Shown here: positions 1-5,289 of the stretch, one piece after another
Numbering within the stretch: position 1 is the first letter of the stretch
Layout: each line of letters opens with the position of its first letter
Assembly (NCBI GenBank): GCA_029262955.1
Contig: JAJCYL010000538.1
Location: forward strand, 1 to 9,883
Direction of reading: 5' to 3'
Source: Cytophagales bacterium
Lineage (GTDB): Bacteria; Bacteroidota; Bacteroidia; Cytophagales; Cyclobacteriaceae
Length of the DNA: 9,883 bases
Notes under the pieces: generated by a model
The model's input: only the letters and a program-made list of their open reading frames with translations
Database searches by the model: none
What the model was told of the DNA's origin: nothing
Translations under genes and position numbers: made by a program

Positions 1-655
1 GGCAGGTGAGCCAGACTGCAGTGTCTGTACTGACCCCCAATCAAGTTGAGGGCAGGCTGAACAGAAACTACATACAGAGGCTATTAGGTCGGAAGAGGTG
101 CACATGATGCCGAAGTCCAACATCCCGACAAGTAATTGTCAGGAACTGTACCTAAATAGTAGATGTAGCCGGCATAGACACAAGGATATTCATCTTACCG
201 AGAGGGTAGAGCGTGAAGAAAATGTCCAGTGAACATTTTTAGCGATGAGCCAGCTTGTAGGGTTGGGGTCTGCAACCACGAGATGGTTAAGTAGAGAAGT
301 CAGGCTCCTACGCTAAAGCCTGGGCGACAGAGTACAGAGGTCATAGTAGTCAACGGGATTTGAGTCGACACCGGAAGGATAAGGTCGGAATGCCCACGGG
401 GTTGATGAAGGACTGAACAGCCTGCCCCGCACTTGATGCGGGGTTAAGTCATCCGAAATTCGATAGGGAGGTGCCAAAGTGAGAGCTTTGGGCTAGCCCT
501 ATCTTAAATTACGGTGAAGCTATAACTGGTGTAAAGAGCGGTTATGGTATGCTTAACGAACCGCCGTATACGCGAACCACACCCCGAAAGCTTTCGGGGT
601 GTGGTGTGAGAGCCTCAACGTGGTGAGTTTTACTCATCACGTCGGGCTACTCGAT
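1..655 (+). mobile_element. ORF-less group II intron, 3' part (5' end outside window)
   Basis: This stretch shares a series of ordered blocks with 2325-3043. Examples are GAAGTCAGGCTCC followed by GCGACAGAGTACAGAGGT (about 296-342) and GTATGCTTAACGAACC (547-562), the latter being the lead-in to domain V in Bacteroidota group II introns as I remember them. A domain VI-like hairpin (about 618-642) precedes the terminus CTACTCGATT (647-656). No reverse transcriptase reading frame lies between the domain III-like part and domain V, so it cannot move without help from another intron's protein. The tip of domain V carries a perfect 30-nt palindrome (576-605). A second GC-rich hairpin, CCCCGC-N7-GCGGGG, is at 425-443. 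The 3' boundary is uncertain by about 2 nt. The intron class was not determined. Confidence 0.72.
576..605. repeat. 30-nt perfect palindrome in intron domain V
   Basis: The arms ACCACACCCCGAAAG and CTTTCGGGGTGTGGT are exact reverse complements with no loop. The core CCCCGAAAGCTTTCGGGG occurs at the same structural position in the second intron (2947-2964). It sits where domain V normally has a short apical stem and a two-base bulge. Confidence 0.85.
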
Positions 656-925
656 TGTAGCGCTGTTCATTTTTCTCTGAGTTAAGCAGAGCGTTTGAAG
701 GGGAGCGGCCTTTGGTAAGATTTGAATTTATATCAGTCCAGCAGTGAGAGGGGTTCCGGTTATTTGATGTCCTCAATTAATGAGCCGCTAGGAGGTGAGC
801 TTTTTACTACTGTCATTATATGCGGTAATCAATTATTGCCCTCAATTTGATAGAAATGGCAATCAAGGAAATTTCTTGTGCCAATTATGTAATGATCATG
901 TAATGTGCAGGGCAAAGAGAGCCCG
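656..925. other. Unassigned region between two intron 3' ends
   Basis: I see no convincing gene here: all frames are broken within short distances, and the longest one runs into the antisense of the next gene. The only structure noted is an imperfect 27-nt hairpin at 857-883, whose ends are TGGC and GCCA around a CAAG/CTTG stem. The region lies between the 3' end of the first intron (about 655) and a second copy of that terminus (926-946). It may be a remnant cassette, intron debris or a decayed structured site. Confidence 0.4.
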
Positions 926-946
926 TCACGTCGGGCTACTCGATTG
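926..946 (+). repeat. Second copy of the intron 3' terminus
   Basis: These 21 nt are identical to 637-657, the last bases of the first intron plus two following bases, with the copies offset by 289 bp. Here the terminus is preceded by a small stem, AGCCCG with CGGGCT, instead of the full domain VI hairpin. No domain V precedes it. It is therefore either a truncated intron remnant or a duplicated junction. It lies 11 nt downstream of the stop codon of the phosphatidylserine decarboxylase-like gene. Confidence 0.75.
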
Positions 947-956
947 GCTTCGTTTT

Positions 957-2231
957 TCAATTACTGCTCAAATAACCAAGTTGCTCACCCATCAAAAGAT
1001 GTTTGTAGTACTCAGTTCCATCTTGTTTTGGTACATCTAAAGTAAACTTGACTTGTTCGTTAAAGATCATGATGAAATCAGAGCCACCGAAGAGAAAGTA
1101 CCCTAACATATCTCCTTTATTTACTTGAGCTCCTACTTTAATGTTCTCTTCAAAATTAACTGAACCAACGGTTGCCATTCCTATTGGCAGCAAAGCAACT
1201 AAACCATACTCTTCAGTCTCTAAAATTACGCATCCACGGGTTTCAACCATTTGCCATCCGACCAACGAAGGGTCAAAAGCATATCTATTGTTTTCAACAT
1301 CCCAGGAAATTGAAGCCCCAACCGGATTTATACCCGGAATAACCCGAACTTCTTTAATAGTTCCACCAAGCGGAAAATGGTAGCGATGATAATCATTTAC
1401 ATTTAAAAAGGAATGTGTAAACGTCCCGCTAGCAAATGCATTTTCATATTCACTATCCTCCCCAATGAGTTGTACAATAGATTTTACTGTAGTAGACTTA
1501 ATGGCTACACCCTCTTTTTGCACGATATTAGAGTTGCTGTCAATTGCCCAAACGCCTTGTGGCTCAGAATCAGCGAATGAAACTACGATAGAATTGTCCT
1601 CAGGAGCTGCAATAGGTCGCATACTCGGAGAGCTTAAATACCTTACGAAAAATTGATTGAAAGTCTTCCAATTAGAAGGGTCTTCGTACCATCCATTTTT
1701 AAGTCCAAATTTCTCGTCATTTACTGCTGTCTGGTAATATTCTTCATTCCATGAGGCCTCGGTGTCCAAATAGTTGCCCCAGGATTTATTGAAGCTGGTT
1801 AACCAGAAAGCAAAAGGTTCAGCATACTGTAATGAGTTGTTGAAATATCCCTTCCCCTCCAATTCGGAGAGAGGCTGATCAACTAAGAAGTAGAAATAAT
1901 TAAGACTTTGAATAATGTTATCGTAGATTTCAGGGTACCCAGGCTTGTTAAGCAGTGCCCATGGCATGGCTTTTTCACAGTAAGAAATGAAATCATAATA
2001 CTCATCCAGATTTTGAACCGGATTCGTACTCCTGTTAGGATTTATCTGACGGGCTTTCTCTATTGAAACAATAAGCATTGATTTAACCTCAGAATTGTCC
2101 TCGACTAGAGTGATTAATTCCTTTGTAGCTTGTCCATATTCGCTTTTTTTCTCGGAGTTATTACAAGAGGCGAGAAGGATTATGATTGGAACAAAAGACA
2201 GATAGTGAAAATGGCTTCTAAGTTTTTTCAT
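957..2231 (-). CDS. Phosphatidylserine decarboxylase-like lipoprotein
   Basis: This 424-aa protein has a lipoprotein signal (hydrophobic 11-21, lipobox LASC, Cys23), so it should be exported and lipidated. Residues 1-185 are an extra N-terminal region I do not recognise. From about 190 it follows the phosphatidylserine decarboxylase family: NQFFVRYL (192-199), RPI (205-207), an Asp in the position of the SPADG motif (Asp221), DYHRYHFP (280-287, with His282 and His285), and GGS (382-384). In the family the serine of the GS motif becomes the pyruvoyl cofactor by self-cleavage, assisted by the conserved Asp and His. All three are visible, so maturation is plausible. Export is odd for an enzyme that normally works at the cytoplasmic face, so the substrate may differ. 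It is a single-gene unit, with an intron terminus just downstream. The start is the ATG directly before the signal peptide. Confidence 0.88.
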   Translation of the reverse strand: MKKLRSHFHYLSFVPIIILLASCNNSEKKSEYGQATKELITLVEDNSEVKSMLIVSIEKARQINPNRSTNPVQNLDEYYDFISYCEKAMPWALLNKPGYPEIYDNIIQSLNYFYFLVDQPLSELEGKGYFNNSLQYAEPFAFWLTSFNKSWGNYLDTEASWNEEYYQTAVNDEKFGLKNGWYEDPSNWKTFNQFFVRYLSSPSMRPIAAPEDNSIVVSFADSEPQGVWAIDSNSNIVQKEGVAIKSTTVKSIVQLIGEDSEYENAFASGTFTHSFLNVNDYHRYHFPLGGTIKEVRVIPGINPVGASISWDVENNRYAFDPSLVGWQMVETRGCVILETEEYGLVALLPIGMATVGSVNFEENIKVGAQVNKGDMLGYFLFGGSDFIMIFNEQVKFTLDVPKQDGTEYYKHLLMGEQLGYLSSN

Positions 2232-2291
2232 TTTGATTGGTCTTATCAGTATTTATTGTTTTCGCATTTCACAATGAATTCCAACGGTCTC

Positions 2292-2321
2292 GTATATGAG
2301 CCGTTTCAATGGCTTATATAC
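2292..2321. repeat. Hairpin immediately upstream of the second group II intron
   Basis: GTATATGAGCC (2292-2302) and GGCTTATATAC (2311-2321) pair over 11 positions with one G-U, leaving an 8-nt loop. An overlapping alternative hairpin pairs AACGG (2283-2287) with CCGTT (2301-2305). The intron 5' end follows 3-5 nt later. The CCAACGG at 2281 corresponds to the TAACGG opening of other sites in the array, so this is probably the left part of a cassette site interrupted by the intron. Confidence 0.6.
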
Positions 2322-2452
2322 ACTGTGTGTGACTGACATGGCACGGTTACTAAGGTAGCCATATTGTCCAACGGATGAAAGTTCCGTTCGGTGAAGTTGA
2401 CATCAACCGATAGTAATCTGCAAGGGTGGTGAGGGTGACCTCACATCTGAAA

Positions 2453-2471
2453 CCTGCCTGCCGCAGGCAGG
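2453..2471. repeat. Small palindrome CCTGCCTGC-N-GCAGGCAGG
   Basis: The two 9-bp arms are perfect with a single-base spacer, nested inside an outer AAACCTGC/GCAGGTTT pair that reaches to 2482. I recall similar CCTGCCTGC palindromes as dispersed short repeats in several Bacteroidota genomes. It lies in the domain I part of the intron. Confidence 0.7.
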
Positions 2472-2728
2472 GAAGCAGGTTTATGAAAACTAGCTCTGAC
2501 GAACAGAAATTGCATAAGAGGCCTGTCTAAGTGGGTAAGTAAGCACATCATTGCAAAGCCCGTGGTCAACAAACTTAGGAAGGTAGATGTAGCAGATGTC
2601 AGTAGAAGGACAAGTGCCTTACTCAGGGAGGTCTCGGAATAGATTAGTTTTCTATGAGCCGAGAAGTCAGGCTCCCGCTAAAGCTTCGGCGACAGAGTAC
2701 AGAGGTTATAGTAGTCAATTGTAACGAG

Positions 2729-2746
2729 CCCCGAAAGAGATCGGGG
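2729..2746. repeat. Small palindrome CCCCGA-N6-TCGGGG
   Basis: Six-bp perfect arms lie within a longer imperfect stem (GAGCC ... GGCTC). It sits in the position where the intron's reverse transcriptase gene would normally be, before domain V. Confidence 0.6.
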
Positions 2747-2946
2747 AGGCTCACGAGTTGATGAAGGACCGACAGCCTCACCCGCACTTGATGCGGGGTT
2801 AGGTAGTTCGAAATTTGGCAGGGAGCGTTCTATTCACTACAATTAAGTGAGGTGGGAGTAGCCCTACCAAAGATTACGACAAAGCTATGGTTGGTCCAAA
2901 GAGTGACTGTAGTATGCTTAACGAACCACCAAGTACGCGAACCGTA

Positions 2947-2964
2947 CCCCGAAAGCTTTCGGGG
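2947..2964. repeat. Palindrome CCCCGAAAGCTTTCGGGG in intron domain V
   Basis: This perfect 18-nt palindrome is identical to the core at 582-599 in the other intron. It separates the upper stem of domain V (2933-2947) from the 3' strand of the lower stem (GGTGG, 2964-2968), at the place of the usual two-base bulge. Confidence 0.85.
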
Positions 2965-3012
2965 GTGGTGGCACCTATGCTGAAGCTTCAGCGCAAGCAT
3001 GTGAGGGGTGCA

Positions 3013-3033
3013 CCCCGGCTATCTTAGCCGGGG
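3013..3033. repeat. Palindrome CCCCGGCT-N5-AGCCGGGG near the intron 3' end
   Basis: Eight-bp perfect arms with a 5-nt loop lie in the domain VI region. Another short palindrome, GCTGAAGCTTCAGC, precedes it at 2979-2992. The domain VI sequence therefore differs completely from that of the first intron, where the equivalent hairpin is CGTGGTGAGT/ACTCATCACG. Confidence 0.7.
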
Positions 3034-3042
3034 CCGTCTCGA

Positions 3043-3474
3043 TTAGCCATTGACTTTCCCGCTTTTAGATGTCAAATACTCTTCAGCTGTCATTACTGGC
3101 AATTTTGAATTTTTGAAATCTCGTTGGTTTCGAGTTATTATGATCTCCTGATTGTTCTCAAGAGCAGAATAATACTGTAAGCCATCTTCAAAGTCCTTGA
3201 AACCATCATCGTTAAGAGCTAATTCTATTATCTTATCTGTCAGAGATAGGACCTTCACTAACACTTTAAATTTTCTCAAAATCTCACGGGCATCCTTGGC
3301 CGACTTGAGGCCTGATAATACGTAATTCGTATTGGCAAAGGTCAATGAAGATATTGTTAATCTTAACTTATGCTTATCAGCTAGGGAAAATAATTTGGCC
3401 GCACTGTCGTAAAATGGTTCTCGCTTTGCTAACAAATCGATCACGATATTAGTATCAACTAAAAGTTTACTCAT
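3043..3474 (-). CDS. PIN-domain ribonuclease toxin (VapC-like)
   Basis: This 143-aa protein starts MSKLLVDTN, with the first conserved PIN aspartate at residue 7. It then has the second acidic group KDFEDGLQ (Asp94, Asp97) and the strand-Asp motif IITRNQRDF (111-120, Asp119). This is the acidic arrangement that binds metal and cleaves RNA in PIN toxins, and the length is normal for the family. The glutamate often found near residue 40-45 in VapC is not obvious, as in the PIN_3-type relatives I remember. The ATG overlaps the stop of the upstream antitoxin by 4 nt (ATGA), so the two are translationally coupled. The stop codon TAA lies on the boundary with the group II intron. A cassette-type inverted repeat flanks the pair: ATTAGCCA at 3042-3049 and TGGCTAAT at 3806-3813. 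Its RNA target cannot be told from sequence. Confidence 0.9.
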   Translation of the reverse strand: MSKLLVDTNIVIDLLAKREPFYDSAAKLFSLADKHKLRLTISSLTFANTNYVLSGLKSAKDAREILRKFKVLVKVLSLTDKIIELALNDDGFKDFEDGLQYYSALENNQEIIITRNQRDFKNSKLPVMTAEEYLTSKSGKVNG

Positions 3475-3716
3475 TTGTATTTTCTGCCTAGAAAGTCTGA
3501 ATAATCTTTTTTGTAATCAAAGTTTTCCTTTATCTCAATTACTCCACTCAAACTTTCAACAAGTGGAGTTATTTCTATATCATTTGATTTTCTATCAATC
3601 AAAGATGACAGATAAGATTCGATTAGTCTTGACAGACTTACCTTTTGAGATTTCGCATACTCTTTAGCCTTTTCAATGACAGCTTTATCAACGTTTAATG
3701 TTAGCTTAGTGTCCAT
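3471..3716 (-). CDS. Antitoxin, ribbon-helix-helix type (DUF6364-like)
   Basis: This 81-aa protein begins with a likely beta strand (KLTLNVD, 4-10). Two helices follow: VIEKAKEYAKSQ (13-24) and SLSRLIESYLSSLID (27-41). This is the layout of ribbon-helix-helix DNA-binding antitoxins, and DUF6364 members are commonly encoded before PIN toxins in Bacteroidota. The acidic and aromatic C-terminal half (about 45-81, ending in a YKKDYSDFLGRKY-type tail) probably wraps the toxin. It overlaps the toxin start by 4 nt. The upstream region holds two TATACGT repeats that could be its operator. The family assignment is by recollection of the pattern. Confidence 0.82.
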   Translation of the reverse strand: MDTKLTLNVDKAVIEKAKEYAKSQKVSLSRLIESYLSSLIDRKSNDIEITPLVESLSGVIEIKENFDYKKDYSDFLGRKYK

Positions 3717-3728
3717 ATTAGTAAGTTT

Positions 3729-3758
3729 TATACGTGTAAATATAAAAAATATATACGT
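3729..3758. promoter_or_regulatory. Candidate operator: paired TATACGT repeats before the PIN toxin operon
   Basis: TATACGT occurs at 3729-3735 and again at 3752-3758, 23 bp apart, about two helical turns. Both lie just upstream of the antitoxin ATG (3714-3716). Ribbon-helix-helix antitoxins typically bind such paired short repeats to repress their own operon. On the - strand a TATATTTA sequence lies between them and could be a TAnnTTTG-like promoter box, placing the repeats around it. Confidence 0.45.
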
Positions 3759-3854
3759 AATAGTAAATAAATTATTGATAGAAAAGCTGAATTTATGAGG
3801 GATTGTGGCTAATGCCCTGTGTTGGCATCAATTGACTTCAGAGTGGAAAATGGC

Positions 3855-3862
3855 TAAATTTG
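3855..3862 (+). promoter_or_regulatory. Promoter box TAAATTTG of the inverted antitoxin gene
   Basis: TAAATTTG fits the Bacteroidota -7 consensus TAnnTTTG, with a TTG at 3832-3834 placed 20 nt upstream. It ends exactly 4 nt before the ATG at 3867, the spacing found at three other antitoxin genes here (boxes at 5006-5013, 5803-5810 and 6600-6607). The transcript would start at or very near the ATG. The surrounding sequence CTTCAGAGTG(G/A)AAAATG is shared with the homologous gene at 6383-6595. Confidence 0.5.
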
Positions 3863-3866
3863 ACGT

Positions 3867-4076
3867 ATGACAATTGAACAAAAGAAAATCTCACTTATTA
3901 ACTGGATAGCCAACCTTGAAGACGAAGTAACTTTAGATCAAATCGCTGGATTTCAGAAATCGTCCTTAGATAAACACTCCGATGCTATTGTAGAATTGTT
4001 AAGAATCGCAGATACTGAACCTGAGGAAAATCTCACAAGACATACAAACGTTGGAGATATTCTAAAAATGAAATGA
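3867..4076 (+). CDS. Antitoxin of an inverted ParE-type cassette (homologue of 6383-6595)
   Basis: This 69-aa protein starts MTIEQKKISLINWIANLEDE and matches the product of 6383-6595 along its full length at roughly half of positions: MTIEQxKISLINWIxN at the start, QIxGxxKxS in the middle, ELLxI, HTxxxDIL at the end. It is an acidic, helical protein of the kind paired with RelE/ParE toxins in Bacteroidota. The reading frame is intact. Its partner toxin (4073-4376) overlaps its stop by 4 nt and is broken, so this may now be an orphan antitoxin that still neutralises the related toxin. It is the only gene in the window on the + strand, and the whole unit is inverted. Ten-bp repeats bound it: GTTGGCATCA at 3821-3830 and TGATGCCAAC at 4358-4367. 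Confidence 0.82.
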   Translation: MTIEQKKISLINWIANLEDEVTLDQIAGFQKSSLDKHSDAIVELLRIADTEPEENLTRHTNVGDILKMK

Positions 4077-4376
4077 AAGAAGTTCAATGGACGAAAACAG
4101 CTAAGAGAAACACTTCAAGAAACCTCTGACTTTGTTTTGGAGATTTGGAATCTAGGATTTCATTGACCAACTTGAATATCACATAACCCAACTTCAGCAC
4201 AATCCTGAATTAGCCCCGGCTTTTGAAATTCCAACTACAGAAAATTGATAATTCATAAAACTGTATCATTGTTTTATGTAAACAATCCAAATTACATTAA
4301 ACTCCTTGTTATTTGGGACAACAGAAAAGATCCAGTTGAACTGCTTAAGAAATTGACTGATGCCAACACTAGCTGA
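4073..4376 (+). pseudogene. Decayed RelE/ParE-like toxin (frameshifted)
   Basis: The frame opens MKEVQWTKTAKR and stops after 18 codons. Resuming in other frames gives TSDFVLEIWN (about 4121-4150), then DFIDQLEYHITQLQHNPELAP (about 4158-4220, with AFE following), and finally RKLIIHKTVSLFY, then LLVIWDNRKDP and LTDANTS with a TGA at 4374-4376. These pieces match the intact toxin at 6069-6383 in order (ELWN; NPELAPTFE; RKLVIHKSVSLYY; LLLVWDNRQDP; LTDAN). At least three frameshifts separate them, so no active toxin should be made. The last codons (GATGCCAAC) are also the right repeat of the cassette and the first arm of the site at 4362-4449. Confidence 0.88.
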
Positions 4377-4449
4377 AAACACAGTGGCTACAGAGATGGC
4401 CGAAATGATCTGCTAGCGACTCCACTGTGTTTGTCACCTAATTGTTAGC
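4362..4449. repeat. attC-like hairpin site, 88 nt, between two cassette 3' ends
   Basis: The outer ends GCCAAC-ACTAGCTG and CACCTAATTGTTAGC are imperfect reverse complements. Inside them AAACACAGTGG (4377-4387) pairs perfectly with CCACTGTGTTT (4422-4432). Next, CTACAGA (4388-4394) pairs with TCTGCTAG (4409-4416) with one unpaired base. Stems with an extrahelical base inside GTT/AAC ends are the design of integron attC sites, and 88 nt is a normal attC length. The site separates the inverted toxin-antitoxin unit from the Doc cassette, so it is a tail-to-tail junction. The Doc stop TAA (4445-4447) lies inside GTTAGC. Confidence 0.6.
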
Positions 4450-4816
4450 TTGAGTGTTTTTGAAGCCAATCCTTTATCTGTTCGAAATCCATCTTGCCTT
4501 CTGCTATTTGAATTACCAATTGATATTTCTGGTCTTGATCAGCGATTATATCTTTTTCTTCAGCCATCAGCAGTAAGCGAGAGAGAACATATCCAGCTCT
4601 TTTATTACCATCAATAAACGGGTGGTTTTTGACAATGCTTTCTAAGATTGCTGCTGCTTTATCAATTTCATTGGGATACAGTTCTTTTCCGTCAAATGTT
4701 TGATAAGGCCGTTCTAAAGCCGATTCTAAAAGGCCTTGATCTCTAACTCCAGTTTTACCGCCAAATCGCTCAATTAATATCGCATGGATTTCAAGTGCCA
4801 GCTTAATCGATATCAT
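4445..4816 (-). CDS. doc: Death-on-curing (Doc/Fic) family toxin
   Basis: This 123-aa protein contains the full Fic signature HPFIDGNKRAG (65-75), with catalytic His65 and Asn71-Lys72-Arg73. The N-terminal GVRDQGLLESALERP (23-37) is typical of the Doc subfamily. Phage P1 Doc phosphorylates elongation factor Tu, while most Fic proteins transfer AMP. The motif here is closer to the Fic form (GNKR), so the activity could be either. The length matches Doc. Its ATG overlaps the antitoxin stop (ATGA, 4813-4816). The stop codon TAA lies within the GTTAGC that begins the inverted repeat bounding this two-gene unit (TCAAGCTAAC at 5046-5055 and GTTAGCTTGA at 4444-4453). Confidence 0.92.
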   Translation of the reverse strand: MISIKLALEIHAILIERFGGKTGVRDQGLLESALERPYQTFDGKELYPNEIDKAAAILESIVKNHPFIDGNKRAGYVLSRLLLMAEEKDIIADQDQKYQLVIQIAEGKMDFEQIKDWLQKHSS

Positions 4817-5001
4817 TTAGCAAGTCGTTCGAGTAGCTCTTTGTCCTCGATTAGAATTGTTTTGAGATTTTTGGAGAGTGATATGGAGTCATTAGACTTT
4901 CCTTCAACTGATTTAAGGTATTCTAGCACTTCTTCCAATACATTCTCAGGAGTATTGTCCAAAAGCTCGTTTATGGCGGTCTTTACTTCCTCTCTACTCA
5001 T
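4813..5001 (-). CDS. Antitoxin of the Doc/Fic pair
   Basis: This is a 62-aa, mostly helical and acidic protein. Residues 1-32 (MSREEVKTAINELLDNTPENVLEEVLEYLKSV, given here only as a region) resemble the start of small Bacteroidota antitoxins of the DUF2281 kind. The tail, ISLSKNLKTILIEDKELLERL (about 40-60), could insert into the Fic active site as antitoxins of this group do. I see no classical Phd fold, so DNA binding is uncertain. It overlaps the Doc gene by 4 nt and is first in the operon. A promoter-like TAACTTTA lies 4 nt before the ATG. Confidence 0.78.
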   Translation of the reverse strand: MSREEVKTAINELLDNTPENVLEEVLEYLKSVEGKSNDSISLSKNLKTILIEDKELLERLAK

Positions 5002-5005
5002 ATGG

Positions 5006-5013
5006 TAAAGTTA
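5006..5013 (-). promoter_or_regulatory. TAACTTTA box, 4 nt before the Doc antitoxin ATG
   Basis: On the - strand TAACTTTA-CCAT-ATG places the box at the position seen in three other antitoxin genes. It resembles the TAnnTTTG promoter element of Bacteroidota. No convincing -33 TTG at the proper distance was found here. The alternative is a translation-initiation signal. Confidence 0.45.
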
Positions 5014-5051
5014 CTGAATAACTGGAAAAGTTGGTAGAAACGGATTCAAGC

Positions 5052-5279
5052 TAACGACCTGTGTAAAAGGCGTGTGCTCGTTGTTGCTTAGTACATCTAA
5101 CTTAGTGAGGTCGCCTCATATATGCAACGGTTCAGGTGAGAGCTACGGATCACAAGTCTAATTTTAGTGGGCAGAGAAGTTGGAGTGAGTAAGGAAGTTT
5201 CTGGGGAGGCAGGCGAACGGGAGGTCATGAGTTGTTGTCAGAGTAAGAGAGTAAGAACATGCACTTCTTACATCTTGTA
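5052..5279 (-). repeat. Cassette-boundary site, 228 nt (long form)
   Basis: The left end is TAACGACCTGTG and the right end is a degenerate TTGTA. An internal CAACGG lies at +73 (5125). The end arms are partly complementary: TGTGTAAAAGGCGTGTG against GTAAGAACATGCACTTCTTACA. After CAACGG the sequence follows GAGAGCTACGGATCACAAGT, shared closely with 8890-9115 (GAGCTTCGAATCACAAGT). It separates the Doc and RelE cassettes. No reading frame of note is present. Confidence 0.6.
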
Positions 5280-5289
5280 GATTTCGTTT

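Larger units (their letters stand above)
2325..3043 (+). mobile_element. ORF-less group II intron, apparently full length (about 719 nt)
   Basis: It begins with GTGTGTGAC (2325; 2327 is also possible), consistent with the GTGYG start of group II introns, and ends with CTCGATT (3038-3044). Its blocks run in the same order as those of 1-655: GAGAAGTCAGGCTCC and GCGACAGAGTACAGAGGTTATAG (about 2660-2710), then GTATGCTTAACGAACC (2912-2927). Domain V here shows an upper stem GTACG-CGAA-CCGTAC (2933-2947). There is no reverse transcriptase. The intron lies on the strand opposite to the flanking genes. Its 3' end coincides with the stop codon of the PIN toxin gene, whose TAA uses the terminal base. 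It carries at least five palindromes: 2453-2471, 2729-2746, 2781-2798, 2947-2964 and 3013-3033. Confidence 0.75.

Noticed and set aside
795..1040. An 81-codon frame on the + strand crossing the intron terminus copy
   Set aside because: It runs through a repeat and into the antisense of the decarboxylase-like gene, and the translation shows no family pattern.
2453..2471. Palindromes as ends of an insertion sequence
   Set aside because: No transposase gene or target-site duplication is seen, and the palindromes are self-contained within the intron.
1..3043. A reverse transcriptase or maturase gene in either intron
   Set aside because: Frames between the domain III-like part and domain V are short and broken. 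No reverse transcriptase motif is visible.
4377..4432. The 11-bp stem as a rho-independent terminator
   Set aside because: The stem is AT-balanced with a 34-nt interior and no run of T follows. The attC-like reading explains both ends.
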